A stretch of 64,000 bases of DNA from an uncultured Lachnospiraceae bacterium (GTDB lineage Bacteria; Bacillota; Clostridia; Lachnospirales; Lachnospiraceae): NCBI GenBank assembly GCA_949840915.1, contig CATKXY010000009.1:47701-111700 (forward strand), given 5' to 3'. The first letter of the stretch is position 1. Each line of letters begins with the position of its first letter. Positions 1 to 8,850 of this stretch are shown here, piece after piece. The notes beneath the pieces are model-generated. The model did no database searches. It was not told the origin of the DNA and saw only the letters and a list, made by a program, of their open reading frames with translations. The translations under genes and the position numbers were made by a program.

Positions 1-1281
1 TTCGTAAGAGATGGAATTGATCAGCGCCCGGCCGGGGTAATGGCGCAGCGCCGCCTCCAGTACCTCCACATGGCTGGAATCCAGCGACAGGGGCAGATTG
101 GTCACCTCGCTGATCTCCTCCAGAACCCGGAGCATCATGGCTTTCTCGTCGATTCCGCTCATTCCCATATTGATATCCAGAATCTGCGCACCGCCGGCCT
201 CCTGCTCCTCCGCGAACCGGAGCGCCCGGTCCGTTATTCCCTCCCGAAGCTCTGCCTGCAATGCCTTTTTGCCGGTGGGATTAATGCGCTCGCCTACCAC
301 CATGAAATTTCCGTTCAGATTGAATTCCACCGTCATGCGCTCGCTGGCAAGATATCTCATCCCCTCCGGCCGGCGGCTCACCTTGGCGCCTTCCCTCTTT
401 CCAAGACGCCCATACAATGCTTGGATATGCTCCGGCGTGGTACCGCAGCATCCGCCCAGCACAGTGGCGCCCACATCATAAAGCAGACACATTTTCTCCC
501 CGAACTCCTCCGCTCCCATATCATAGCAGGTGCGGCCCTCCGCATTCAGAGACGGAAATCCTGCATTCGGTTTGGCGATTATTGGTACTGTAGTCACTTC
601 TGCAATATTTTGCAGGATTTCCTGCATTTTCTCAGGCCCGGTGGAGCAATTCACTCCTATGGCACAGGCTCCAAGGCTCTCCGCTACCACGGCCGCTGTC
701 CTGGCATCCGTGCCATAGAGCATACGTCCCTGGGCCTCAAAGGTAAAGCTCACCATCACGGGCAGTTCACAGACCTCCTTCGCCGCAATCAGAGCCGCTC
801 TTGTCTCCGCAAGGCTCATCATCGTCTCCACAACCAGCAGATCCGCTCCCGCATCCGCCAACAAAAGTATCTGCTCCTTGTAGACATCAATCAACGTCTC
901 AAGCTCCATTTTGCCCATGGGCCGCAATTGTTCTCCGGTCATAGTGATATCTCCGGCCACATAGACCTTTCGCCCCACAACGGTCTGTGCCGCCCGTTTT
1001 GAGATACCCACCAGATCACGGATCATGCGTTCCATCTGATTTTCCAGACCGTATTCCGCAAGCTTGATTCTATTTGCCGTAAAAGTAGGCGCGTAAAGAA
1101 TATCCGTTCCCGCCGCCACATATCGTTCCTGCAGGTTCTGCAGCACGTCCCGGTGCTCAAGAATCCACTTCTCCGGACAGACCCCTGACGGCATTCCCGC
1201 ATCCACCAGATTAGAGCCCGTGGCACCGTCAAGATACAGAATCCCCTGTCCTGCTAATTCTAAAAATTCAGCTTTTGTCAT
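1..1281 (-). CDS. metH: Cobalamin-dependent methionine synthase MetH, N-terminal part (runs off the window)
   Basis: The ORF track misses this frame because the gene leaves the window at base 1. Reading the minus strand from the ATG at 1281 gives MTKAEFLELAGQG and about 427 codons without a stop. The first ~300 residues are a homocysteine S-methyltransferase barrel: the zinc ligands appear as GVNCS and later GGCCGT. A pterin-binding domain follows (FMVVGERINPTG, then LDINMG), which takes the methyl group from methyltetrahydrofolate. In the family a B12-binding part comes next and must lie outside the window. The enzyme makes methionine from homocysteine in the cytoplasm. A GGGG stretch a few bases upstream is a modest ribosome binding site. 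Only ~170 bases separate it from the divergent lipoprotein start; I see no SAM riboswitch there. Family call is firm; the missing C-terminus means total length cannot be given. Confidence 0.93.
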   Translation of the reverse strand, partial: MTKAEFLELAGQGILYLDGATGSNLVDAGMPSGVCPEKWILEHRDVLQNLQERYVAAGTDILYAPTFTANRIKLAEYGLENQMERMIRDLVGISKRAAQTVVGRKVYVAGDITMTGEQLRPMGKMELETLIDVYKEQILLLADAGADLLVVETMMSLAETRAALIAAKEVCELPVMVSFTFEAQGRMLYGTDARTAAVVAESLGACAIGVNCSTGPEKMQEILQNIAEVTTVPIIAKPNAGFPSLNAEGRTCYDMGAEEFGEKMCLLYDVGATVLGGCCGTTPEHIQALYGRLGKREGAKVSRRPEGMRYLASERMTVEFNLNGNFMVVGERINPTGKKALQAELREGITDRALRFAEEQEAGGAQILDINMGMSGIDEKAMMLRVLEEISEVTNLPLSLDSSHVEVLEAALRHYPGRALINSISYE

Positions 1282-1455
1282 ACAGATACCCCATCAATTA
1301 TTCTAAAATAGTCCGGCATTTCAATATTGCCTAGAGATAAATATACCACACCGCCGCCTGCTCCGCAAATAACTTCTTAAGATTTCTGATAATTGTTGCT
1401 AACCTATTGGGAATATGATAAATTTGTAAATAGCTTTACATCGGAGGAAGTAGAT

Positions 1456-1926
1456 TTGAAAAAGAAAACTTTACGGATGCTTACGGGACTGCTGGCAGCT
1501 GCCGCACTTTCGGCCTGTGGTACAGATCCTGAGATTACACAGTTTAAGAAGGAGGTAGACGCGTTCTGTACCTCCGTTGCTGAATTGCATGAATCCATCA
1601 ACGGGATCGATGCGCAGTCCGACGATTCCGCAGCATTGGTACTCACATATCTGGATCAGCTCGACAGACAGTTTCAGGACTTCGCAGAGCTCGATTTTCC
1701 CAAAGAGTATGACTACCTGGAGCCTCTCGCCGACGAGGCGGGCGACTATATGACAGAAGCCGTTAACAGCTATCACCAGGTCTACGAAAGCGAAGCTTTT
1801 AATAAGGACACTGCCGCTTATGCCAGAGAAAACTCTGCAAGAGCGCTAAAACGCGTACAGATCATTATGAGTATTCTCCGGGGCGAAGACCCGTCAGCCG
1901 CACAGACAGACTCAGCGGCCGATTAA
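1456..1926 (+). CDS. Small putative lipoprotein, function unknown
   Basis: The track starts at 1393, but a GGAGGA at 1443-1448 sits 7 bases before a TTG at 1456. Starting there gives a classic lipoprotein signal: a basic KKK start, a hydrophobic stretch (LTGLLAAAAL) and the lipobox LSAC-G. The mature part of about 135 residues is acidic and helical, with no transmembrane segment, and has no motif I recognise. It would be anchored to the outer face of the membrane. It stands alone, divergent from metH and convergent with the next gene, and is followed by a hairpin at 1964-1995. The TTG start is inferred from the ribosome binding site and the signal peptide. Confidence 0.75.
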   Translation: MKKKTLRMLTGLLAAAALSACGTDPEITQFKKEVDAFCTSVAELHESINGIDAQSDDSAALVLTYLDQLDRQFQDFAELDFPKEYDYLEPLADEAGDYMTEAVNSYHQVYESEAFNKDTAAYARENSARALKRVQIIMSILRGEDPSAAQTDSAAD

Positions 1927-1963
1927 ACGGTTCCTGTATTTAAACAACAAAAAGGGTATTATG

Positions 1964-1995
1964 AAAGGCTGCCGCAGATCCCTGCAGCAGCCTTT
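1964..1995. terminator. Hairpin between convergent genes
   Basis: AAAGGCTGC pairs with GCAGCCTTT (9 bp), and an inner GCAG/CTGC extends the stem. It lies 38 bases after the lipoprotein stop and 41 bases before the end of the DUF4870-like gene. The U-tract is poor on the plus strand; on the minus strand CCCTTTTT follows some distance away. Probably a shared terminator, but not a textbook one. Confidence 0.5.
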
Positions 1996-2035
1996 ATGTA
2001 TGACTTGTTTATCATTATGGCTCTTATCACCCTTA

Positions 2036-2326
2036 TTATTTCAGGAGATGAATCTTGCCAATCAGAGGAAGCTCTTTCTCCTCATCCTTGCAGACAGAAA
2101 CAATACCCATAATTACAAACACCAGCCAAGCAACATACCCAACGCAGGCAACGATCCAGCCAACAACGGGAATCACGCTCAGCACACTCAGAATCATCAT
2201 AAAGAGGAACAGAACCAGACCCTGATTCAAGTGGAACTTAGCACCTTCCTTGTCTCCTGCAAGGAATGCAATCAACCAGAAGATGATGCCGAGATACGCA
2301 AAAATACCAGTTACTTTCTTATTCAT
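2036..2326 (-). CDS. Small membrane protein, DUF4870/Tic20-like
   Basis: A 96-residue protein with three predicted hydrophobic segments (FAYLGIIFWLIAFL, LVLFLFMMILSVLSV, WIVACVGYVAWLVFVIMGI). The spacing, with KFHLNQGL after the first segment, matches small DUF4870-type proteins, whose biochemical role is unknown to me. GGAGAA lies just upstream of ATG 2326. It has its own readable promoter at 2379-2407 and no obvious partner gene. It sits in the cytoplasmic membrane; topology is inferred from hydrophobicity only. Confidence 0.7.
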   Translation of the reverse strand: MNKKVTGIFAYLGIIFWLIAFLAGDKEGAKFHLNQGLVLFLFMMILSVLSVIPVVGWIVACVGYVAWLVFVIMGIVSVCKDEEKELPLIGKIHLLK

Positions 2327-2378
2327 AATTTTCTCCTTTTCCGCCCATTAGGACTGTAAATATATCATGTCAAAAGGT

Positions 2379-2407
2379 ATGATATCACATGTAAAGGCTT
2401 TTGTAAA
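2379..2407 (-). promoter_or_regulatory. Sigma-A-like promoter for the DUF4870-like gene
   Basis: On the minus strand TTTACA, 17 bases, TATCAT, about 50 bases upstream of the start at 2326. A second TTGACA lies a little downstream at 2368-2373 without a good -10. Confidence 0.55.
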
Positions 2408-2457
2408 GATACATTTTTAAGAAAGCTTTTAGGAAACTTTCATAAAAACATAAGATT

Positions 2458-2889
2458 CTACATCAGGATGCCAAAGCCAAATTTCAGTACATTTTTGAGT
2501 ATGCAGTTCAGTACCAGTACGACCACCATTCCGTACATGATCCACACCTCAAACTTCATCCCTTTTATCAGAGGAACACGCAGCTTCTCCAGAGTGTGGC
2601 TGAGCATGAACCATGCATACATCAATACCACATACATCACCAGAGGGTGATACCAGGCTGACTGCAGAAAATCTCCGCGAAAAAGCGCGAGCAGCGATCT
2701 CGTTCCGCCGCATCCGGGACAGTAGATTCCCCAAAATTTCCAAAACAGGCATTCCGACGACTCCGGTAGTAGCGGCACAAGCCAATTGGTGATCAGGAAA
2801 GCGCCGATGATCCCTATCGGCAGCAGAACCCATCCCGTCCGGTAAAGATACTCCTCCGTGCTTAATAGTTTTTTCTCTTTCTCTCTCAT
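2458..2889 (-). CDS. DUF2752 family membrane protein
   Basis: About 143 residues from ATG 2889, chosen because GGAG lies 8 bases upstream; the track's GTG at 2898 has no such site. The hallmark is the CPGCGGTRS motif in the middle, followed by a hydrophobic helix containing the YHPLV segment, as in DUF2752 proteins. Three or four membrane segments are visible (VLLPIGIIGAFLI, PLVMYVVLMYAWFML, WIMYGMVVVLVLNCIL). The family's function is unknown. It lies downstream of the DUF4190 gene but is separated from it by a terminator-like hairpin at 2951-2982. Confidence 0.8.
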   Translation of the reverse strand: MREKEKKLLSTEEYLYRTGWVLLPIGIIGAFLITNWLVPLLPESSECLFWKFWGIYCPGCGGTRSLLALFRGDFLQSAWYHPLVMYVVLMYAWFMLSHTLEKLRVPLIKGMKFEVWIMYGMVVVLVLNCILKNVLKFGFGILM

Positions 2890-2950
2890 ATCGATCAATC
2901 ACTCCATTGCCGCCGCACCCCTGGCAAAAGCCTTTTCCTCATAGGAATAT

Positions 2951-2982
2951 AAGAAGAGTCCTGCATCGGCAGAACTCTTCTT
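2951..2982 (-). terminator. Rho-independent terminator after the DUF4190 gene
   Basis: AAGAAGAGT-C-CTGC pairs with GCAG-A-ACTCTTCTT, a 13-pair stem with one mismatch and a 4-base loop. On the minus strand it is followed by ATATT; the stem itself ends in CTTCTT. It could act in both directions. Confidence 0.65.
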
Positions 2983-3023
2983 TTGTAAATCATTCTTTTT
3001 TCCTGCCGGTTCAACAGATCTCT

Positions 3024-3407
3024 TTACATTGCCTCAAGCAGAAACACAAAAATGTAATAAATCATCGAAAAAACATTGAATACAATACCGACGATGGAAC
3101 AGATCAATCCTGCCGTACCTACACCGCTCTTACTCTGCTTGTTCGCTATGATAGCCATAATCAGTCCGGCAATACCGAAAATAATACCGCCGCCGCAGCA
3201 ACAGGTCATTACGATGGCAATGATACCCATCACCAGCGCTGCAATCGCAAGACCGGGAGTGGTTTCGGAATTGTTCTCCACCACGGGATCTGTGTAAATG
3301 TTTCCGGAGTACTGGTTTGTGTTGTCCTGATAGTAGGTGTTGGTATTATTTCCCGTCACCTGCCCGTTCTGTCCGTTTTGCTCGTTTTGAAAATTCTGTC
3401 CGTCCAT
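3024..3407 (-). CDS. DUF4190 domain membrane protein
   Basis: A 127-residue protein. The first ~50 residues are a Gln/Asn-rich soluble tail (NFQNEQNGQNGQ). Two hydrophobic segments follow: GLAIAALVMGIIAIVMTCCCGGGIIFGIAGLIMAII and a second starting GTAGLICSIVGIVFNVF. The pattern of a small-residue membrane hairpin with a charged KQSKSG turn is that of DUF4190 proteins, whose function is unknown. The Cys-Cys-Cys-Gly-Gly-Gly turn inside the membrane is typical of clostridial members. AAGGAGAAAG lies just before ATG 3407. Confidence 0.8.
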   Translation of the reverse strand: MDGQNFQNEQNGQNGQVTGNNTNTYYQDNTNQYSGNIYTDPVVENNSETTPGLAIAALVMGIIAIVMTCCCGGGIIFGIAGLIMAIIANKQSKSGVGTAGLICSIVGIVFNVFSMIYYIFVFLLEAM

Positions 3408-3549
3408 TCTTCTTTCTCCTTTTACCTAAATTGTTTGCTGAAACAAAATCCAGACATGATCCTTATAAGTATTCGCGCCCCCTCATGAACAATATATGAG
3501 CTCTATGTCTGTTTTAGGTCAATCTCAGGCTAAAACTCACATAATGGAC

Positions 3550-3578
3550 AGTATACACGATATATGACAGCTTTGCAA
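3550..3578 (-). promoter_or_regulatory. Sigma-A-like promoter for the DUF4190 gene
   Basis: Minus strand TTGCAA, 17 bases, TATACT, immediately downstream of the chemotaxis receptor stop. It implies a ~135-base leader for the DUF4190 gene. The leader holds no motif I recognise. Confidence 0.5.
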
Positions 3579-3583
3579 GTATT

Positions 3584-5158
3584 TTATACCTTGAATACCT
3601 GCATGCTGCTTGTAAGGTTCTCCGCCTGTCCTGCCACCTCGACGGCATGTGCTTCCATATCATGCATCAGATCCGTCAATTCCTCGACGGAAGCGCTGAT
3701 CTCCTGAGCCGCAGCCGCGTTGGACTCGGAGGTGTCGCCCAGCTTCTCAACCTCACCGGAAATATTATTGATCTCCCTCACAGTATTCTCAACCGCTTTG
3801 TCAATCTCCGCTACTCTCGCACCGATTTCCTCAATGTCTGCATTCACACTCTCAAAGGATCTGATGACATCTTTGATGCCCTTGATATTGTTGTCGTTGT
3901 TTGCCACCACATCCTCAATGCAGTCGGCACACTCCTTGAAATCATAAGTAATGTTCTCAATTATGACTTTAATACTGCTGAGATCCTCGCTGGTCTTCTC
4001 GCTCAAATCGCGGATGCTGCCAGCCACAACAGAGAAGCCCCGGCCGGACTCTCCTGCACGGGAGGCCTCGATGGAAGCGTTGAGACTCAAGAGCTTTGTC
4101 TGGGATGCAATCTCGTCAATACTCTTGACAATATCTACCATCTGGGCGATAACCTCATTTGTTGCCTTGATTTTCTCTGCGATGCTTCTGACACTCTCAG
4201 TCATATTTTCGCTGCTCTCGCTCACAGATTCAATCTTTTCCTGCATACTGGTGCCATTGTCACTCAGACGCCCGGAGCAATCCACAATATTAGTGACAGA
4301 GTGCTGAATATCACTGCTGCTCTCCTGCACCAGATTAACAGAATTATTTACATCACTGACCACCTGTGCCATCTGAGTGCTTCCGTTTGCCACCTCCTCG
4401 ATGGCAGTTGCAATCTCCTTGGATGCACTCAAAGTGGAAACTGCCGTCTCCTTGAGAGTTTCCGCTGTGCCGTGAACACTGATGCCCACAGAATTGATAT
4501 TGGTCACCACATTGTTCAGATTGCTCAGCATCTTCTTGACATGCCCATCCATCTTGGCAACCTCGTCAAATCCCTTCATGGGCTCCTGATCGCCTGTCAG
4601 ATCGCCGTCAGCTACCTGATTGACAGTCTCGCTCACCCGCAGAATAGTTCTGGCAATTCTTCCGGCCACCAGATAGACAACCACGGCAGATACCAGCAGA
4701 ATGCCGACTCCCATAGCCAGAATTGATACCAGCAGCTTGTTCAGAGCCTCCTGAACCTCCGCCTGGGGTTTACCGGCAAATACCATGCCTCCCTCCACGG
4801 GAACATAATAGCCATAATAGCTCACACCGTTCACATTGACATCCGTGCTGAAGTATTCCTGACCCTGGCCGATGACTGCCTCCACGACTTCGGGGGACGC
4901 CTTGGTACCCACGGCGCCCTCGATAGAGCTCTCCACTCTGGTGTCGCCCTCGAATACCGTTACGTCCACATCCATACTCTTATAAGCATTGATGTCTTCG
5001 CTGAGATATCCGTTCAAAGCGATATTGAGCTGGTTTTTGTTGGCTTCGATCAGGGACTTCTCCGCCAGAAAGACGGAAAAGACGCTCACCACCACGCCGA
5101 GCAGCATCAGCGGAATCAATACCAATGCGATCAGCTTCGCTTTTAATCCCATTTTCAT
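3584..5158 (-). CDS. Methyl-accepting chemotaxis protein with extracellular sensor domain
   Basis: A 524-residue membrane receptor. TM1 is at residues ~8-28, then a ~115-residue extracellular domain resembling a single Cache fold ([11 protein letters not shown] near its end), TM2 around 145-168, a HAMP linker and a long helical signalling domain. The kinase-contact hairpin reads [18 protein letters not shown], a close variant of the family consensus, so coupling to CheA/CheW is expected. The ligand is not readable. GGGGG lies 7 bases before ATG 5158. The gene begins only 15 bases after the end of the GGGtGRT frame with no terminator between them, so it is probably cotranscribed with the NifU-like and GGGtGRT genes. 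Confidence 0.92.
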   Translation of the reverse strand: MKMGLKAKLIALVLIPLMLLGVVVSVFSVFLAEKSLIEANKNQLNIALNGYLSEDINAYKSMDVDVTVFEGDTRVESSIEGAVGTKASPEVVEAVIGQGQEYFSTDVNVNGVSYYGYYVPVEGGMVFAGKPQAEVQEALNKLLVSILAMGVGILLVSAVVVYLVAGRIARTILRVSETVNQVADGDLTGDQEPMKGFDEVAKMDGHVKKMLSNLNNVVTNINSVGISVHGTAETLKETAVSTLSASKEIATAIEEVANGSTQMAQVVSDVNNSVNLVQESSSDIQHSVTNIVDCSGRLSDNGTSMQEKIESVSESSENMTESVRSIAEKIKATNEVIAQMVDIVKSIDEIASQTKLLSLNASIEASRAGESGRGFSVVAGSIRDLSEKTSEDLSSIKVIIENITYDFKECADCIEDVVANNDNNIKGIKDVIRSFESVNADIEEIGARVAEIDKAVENTVREINNISGEVEKLGDTSESNAAAAQEISASVEELTDLMHDMEAHAVEVAGQAENLTSSMQVFKV

Positions 5159-5173
5159 TTAGAGACCCCCTCT

Positions 5174-6184
5174 CTAAAACTTGCCTGCAGCGGCTGCCTC
5201 CTCAATCGATACTGCGACTGCCACCGTCATGCCTACCATAGGATTATTTCCTGCACCGATCAGCCCCATCATCTCCACATGAGCCGGAACAGAAGAAGAA
5301 CCTGCAAACTGTGCGTCGGAGTGCATACGTCCCAGCGTGTCGGTCATGCCGTAGGATGCAGGACCTGCAGCCATGTTGTCGGGATGAAGGGTACGCCCGG
5401 TGCCGCCGCCGGATGCAACGGAAAAGTATTTTTTGCCCTGCTCGATGCATTCCTTTTTGTATGTACCTGCCACAGGATGCTGGAATCTGGTGGGATTGGT
5501 GGAGTTTCCTGTGATGGAGACATCAACGCCCTCCTTATGCATGATCGCAACGCCCTCGCAGACATCGTTTGCGCCATAGCAGTTTACCTTTGCGCGAAGC
5601 CCGTCGGAATAGGACTTGCGGAACACTTCCTTCACCGTGTTGGTATAGGGATCATACTCCGTCTCAACAAAGGTGAAGCCGTTGATACGGGAGATGATCT
5701 GTGCAGCATCCTTGCCCAGACCGTTCAGAATTACTCTCAAAGGCTTGGTGCGTACCTTGTTTGCCTTCTCTGCGATACCGATAGCGCCCTCCGCAGCGGC
5801 AAAGGACTCATGACCTGCCAGGAAACAGAAGCACTCCGTCTCCTCCTCCAGGAGCATCTTGCCCAGATTGCCGTGTCCGAGACCAACCTTGCGGGTGTCC
5901 GCAACGGAACCGGGGATACAGAAAGCCTGAAGGCCCTCACCGATGGCGGCAGCCGCATCTGCAGCTTTTCTGCAGTCCTTCTTGATCGCGATCGCAGCGC
6001 CCACCGTGTAAGCCCAGCAGGCATTCTAAAAGCAGATGGGCTGAATGCCCTTTACCTGATTGTAAACATCAAGTCCGGCATCCTTTGTGATCTTCTCAGC
6101 CTCTTCAATGGAAGCGATGCCGTAGCTGTTTAATACGGAATTGATCTTGTCAATTCTTCTCTCATATGATTCAAATAAAGCCAT
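5174..6184 (-). pseudogene. GGGtGRT protein gene interrupted by an in-frame TAG at codon 53
   Basis: Translation from ATG 6184 (AAGGAGGA upstream) gives MALFESYERRID and runs to CF, where codon 53 is TAG (6026-6028, minus strand). The same frame then continues without another stop to 5174. The total, 335 sense codons, is about the family's usual length. The signature GGGTGRTLHPDNM and MTDTLGRMHSDAQ are present in the second part. The position before NACWAY is normally occupied by an amino acid (I expect Glu), so GAG to TAG is the simplest explanation. The downstream part has no ribosome binding site of its own. GGGtGRT proteins are of unknown function and usually neighbour the NifU-like gene seen here. 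Either a real nonsense mutation, a sequencing error, or readthrough; TAG is used as an ordinary stop elsewhere in the window. Confidence 0.85.
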
Positions 6185-6203
6185 CTCGCGTGTCCTCCTT
6201 CTC

Positions 6204-6896
6204 TTATTCCTGTCTGGGGTCAATAATCTTCACAGCGTCAGCGACACGGCCGTACTGACCTTTCGCCTTCTCGTAAGCAGTGTTGGGATCATCGCCCTTT
6301 TTGATGAAGTCGGTCATCTTTCCAAGGCTCACAAACTGGTAACCGATGATCTGATCGTCGGCGTCCAGTGCAATACCGGTCACATAACCCTCTGCCATCT
6401 CCAGATAGCGGGGACCTTTTTTCAATGTACCATACATAGTGCCGACCTGGCTTCTGAGCCCCTTGCCCAGATCTTCCAGCCCTGCGCCTACGGGCAGACC
6501 GTCCTCGGAAAATGCGCTCTGCGTACGGCCATATACAATCTGCAGGAACAGTTCTCTCATGGCAGTGTTGATCGCATCGCACACCAAGTCTGTATTCAAT
6601 GCTTCCATAACGGTTCTCCCGGGAAGGATCTCAGCCGCCATGGCTGCGGAATGCGTCATTCCGGAGCACCCGATTGTCTCCACCAGAGCCTCCTGAATAA
6701 TACCTTCCTTTACGTTCAAAGTCAGCTTGCAGGCACCCTGCTGAGGCGCACACCAGCCCACACCGTGAGTCAGACCGGAAATATCCTTGACATCCTTTGC
6801 CTTCACCCACTTTGCTTCTTCGGGAATGGGCGCACAGCCGTGGTTGACTCCCTGCGCTACGGGACACATCTCTTCAACTTCTTTTGAATAAATCAT
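6204..6896 (-). CDS. NifU/IscU-like iron-sulfur scaffold-type protein paired with GGGtGRT
   Basis: The track starts at 6998, but AAGGAGAG lies just upstream of ATG 6896, giving MIYSKEVEEMCP and 230 residues. Conserved-looking cysteines occur at MCPVAQG, GVGWCAPQQGAC and ETIGCSGMTHS; the last block resembles the N-terminal NifU/IscU fold. By family this is annotated as an iron-sulfur scaffold, but cluster binding has not been inferred here beyond the cysteines. The GGGtGRT gene starts 19 bases downstream with its ribosome binding site in the gap, so the two form one transcription unit. Upstream (6897-7061) is AT-rich and should hold the promoter; TATAAA is visible near 6990 but the -35 is poor. 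Confidence 0.8.
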   Translation of the reverse strand: MIYSKEVEEMCPVAQGVNHGCAPIPEEAKWVKAKDVKDISGLTHGVGWCAPQQGACKLTLNVKEGIIQEALVETIGCSGMTHSAAMAAEILPGRTVMEALNTDLVCDAINTAMRELFLQIVYGRTQSAFSEDGLPVGAGLEDLGKGLRSQVGTMYGTLKKGPRYLEMAEGYVTGIALDADDQIIGYQFVSLGKMTDFIKKGDDPNTAYEKAKGQYGRVADAVKIIDPRQE

Positions 6897-7025
6897 GTGA
6901 ACTCTCCTTTCAAATCTCTTGCTTATGATTATGTCCGGGGATGCTGTCATTCCCCCGAAAATAACATAACTCTTTTTTATTTTCGCATATTTATACAAAA
7001 AAATCCAGTAGTTTTAACAATTATT

Positions 7026-7086
7026 TACGCTAAAATCATCCTGTCACACAACGACAGGCCGCTACGCTAAAATCATCCTGTCGTTG
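7026..7086. repeat. 20-bp direct repeat with interleaved 10-bp inverted repeat at the end of an ABC gene
   Basis: TACGCTAAAATCATCCTGTC occurs at 7026-7045 and again at 7063-7082, 37 bases apart. The second copy encodes the last residues and stop of the ABC ATPase; the first lies just beyond it. CAACGACAGG at 7049-7058 is the exact inverse of 7077-7086. On the minus strand this makes a hairpin whose loop contains the stop codon. Confidence 0.85.
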
Positions 7087-7874
7087 GCGAACTCTCCTCC
7101 GCTGACTTCCTCGAACCTGGCCAGCAGGTCTTTCACATGGAGATTTTTCTTCTCTTCACCGGAGACATCGTAAATCACGCGGCCCTCATGCATCATGATC
7201 AGGCGGTTGCCATGGGCGATGGCATCTTTCATATTGTGAGTTACCATCATGGCGGTGAGGTGGTTTTCAGAGATGATCTGATCACTGATCTCCAGCACCT
7301 TGGCTGCCGTTTTGGGGTCCAGCGCCGCAGTGTGTTCGTCCAGCAACAGCAGTTTGGGCTGTTTTAAGGACGCCATGAGCAGCGTGATGGCCTGCCTCTG
7401 CCCGCCGGACAAAAGTCCGACCTTGCTGGTCATTCGATCCTCGAGTCCAAGCCCCAGGACACACAGCTTCTCGCGGAACAGCTCCCGCTCCGGCTTTGAA
7501 ATACCCCATTTCAAAGTGCGTCTCTGGCCTCTGCGATAAGCGATGGCCAGGTTCTCCTCGATATCCATGGTGGCGGCAGTCCCGGTCATGGGATCCTGAA
7601 ACACCCTTCCCAGATATGGGGCACGCTTGTGCTCAGCCAGTCTGGTGATATCGGTGCCGTCTATGATGATCCGGCCCTCGTCCGTGGGCCAGACTCCTGC
7701 AATGGCGTTCAGCGTGGTCGATTTGCCCGCGCCGTTGCCTCCGATGATCGTGACAAAATCTCCCGGATTCAGATTCAGATCAACACCGTTTAAGGCCGCC
7801 TTCTCGTTGATGGTTCCACGGTTAAACACCTTATGGACATTTGAGATCTCCAGCGCATATCCCGTCTTGCTCAT
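7062..7874 (-). CDS. ABC transporter ATP-binding protein (TrpXYZ/COG1101-like)
   Basis: The track frame reaches up to 8195, but the real start is ATG 7874, which overlaps the permease stop as ATGA. This gives 270 residues. Walker A reads GGNGAGKST, the Q-loop follows at RVFQDP, the signature is LLSGGQRQ, Walker B is LLLLDEHTAALD and the switch His is in VTHN. The unusual DEHTAALD (rather than DEPT) is typical of the ATPases that pair with PF04392 binding proteins. It powers import with the next two genes upstream, and the overlap implies translational coupling. The 3' end carries the repeat described separately. Confidence 0.92.
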   Translation of the reverse strand: MSKTGYALEISNVHKVFNRGTINEKAALNGVDLNLNPGDFVTIIGGNGAGKSTTLNAIAGVWPTDEGRIIIDGTDITRLAEHKRAPYLGRVFQDPMTGTAATMDIEENLAIAYRRGQRRTLKWGISKPERELFREKLCVLGLGLEDRMTSKVGLLSGGQRQAITLLMASLKQPKLLLLDEHTAALDPKTAAKVLEISDQIISENHLTAMMVTHNMKDAIAHGNRLIMMHEGRVIYDVSGEEKKNLHVKDLLARFEEVSGGEFANDRMILA

Positions 7875-8821
7875 GCCTTGACCACCCCCTTCTTCCTCAA
7901 ATGCTTCTCCTTCAGATAAGGAACTGCCAGAAACAGCGCCACAACGACGGCGGAGAATAATTTCATATAGTCTGAAGGCATTTTCAGCCAAAGCACAAAC
8001 TGATAAACCATATAGTAAATTACCGCTCCAATGATTACGGCCATCTGCGTGAACGCAAAGGCCAGCTTCTGCTTTGCGGCAAATTTTCCAAAGAGCACTT
8101 CGCCGATAATCACGGCAGCCAGACCGATAACGATGGCGCCGCGTCCCATGTTGACATCCGCCGAGCCCTGAAACTGCACGTAGAGCGCGCCGCACATACC
8201 TACCATACCGTTAGAGATCATCAGGGCGAGCACCTTGACAAGATCCGTGTTGATTCCCTGTGCCCTGGCCATGCTGGAATTACAGCCTGTGGCACGGATG
8301 GCCTGCCCGCTCTCCGTCCCGAAATACCAGTACAGGATTCCTACGAGCACCACCAGAAACAGAGCTAGTCCTGCAAAAAACAAAATTCTGGACCCCGTGC
8401 TTCCACCCGTCACATAGCGCAGCGATACCACCAGCGGATACTTGTCCACACTCACGGGCTGATTGGCCTTTCCCATGATCACCAGATTGACCGAATACAG
8501 AGAAAGCTGCGTCAGAATACTTGCCAAAATCCCCGGTATCCCCAGGGAAGTATTTAAGAGCCCCGTCACCAACCCGGCCAGCATACCCGCAGCAAAAGCG
8601 ATGGGCAGAGTCAGGATGGGAGAAACGCCTCCCCGTATCAGCATTACCGATACCGCCGCACCCGTGGTAATGGAGCCGTCCACTGTCAGATCTGCGAAAT
8701 CCAGCAGCCGGAAGGTGATATAAACGCCCAGCGCCATAATGCCCCATATCATTCCCTGTGCGATGGAGCCCGGCCATGCGCGCAGAAGCGCCATTGGATT
8801 CAGTGACAAAAAGTATTCCAT
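7871..8821 (-). CDS. ABC transporter permease (TrpY/COG4120-like)
   Basis: A 316-residue integral membrane protein with about eight hydrophobic segments (MIWGIMALGVYITFRLLDFADL, VVLVGILYWYFG, AFTQMAVIIGAVIYYMVYQF). FRLLDFADLTVDGS is the cytoplasmic-loop type motif of permeases in the branched-chain/TrpXYZ group. It lies between the binding protein and the ATPase of the same strand. GGAGAGAG precedes ATG 8821. The 93-base gap to the binding-protein gene contains a hairpin (8851-8883). Confidence 0.9.
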   Translation of the reverse strand: MEYFLSLNPMALLRAWPGSIAQGMIWGIMALGVYITFRLLDFADLTVDGSITTGAAVSVMLIRGGVSPILTLPIAFAAGMLAGLVTGLLNTSLGIPGILASILTQLSLYSVNLVIMGKANQPVSVDKYPLVVSLRYVTGGSTGSRILFFAGLALFLVVLVGILYWYFGTESGQAIRATGCNSSMARAQGINTDLVKVLALMISNGMVGMCGALYVQFQGSADVNMGRGAIVIGLAAVIIGEVLFGKFAAKQKLAFAFTQMAVIIGAVIYYMVYQFVLWLKMPSDYMKLFSAVVVALFLAVPYLKEKHLRKKGVVKA

Positions 8822-8850
8822 CTTCTCTCTCCTTTTTCCCCTGATTCAAA

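Noticed and set aside
1-1002. 320-codon plus-strand ORF at the window start
   Set aside because: Antisense to metH; the minus frame reads a clear methionine synthase.
1282-1455. Possible SAM riboswitch upstream of metH
   Set aside because: The gap is too short and lacks the conserved helices and a terminator.
3647-4726. 359-codon plus-strand ORF
   Set aside because: Antisense shadow of the chemotaxis receptor; His/Leu/Ile-rich junk translation without ribosome binding site.
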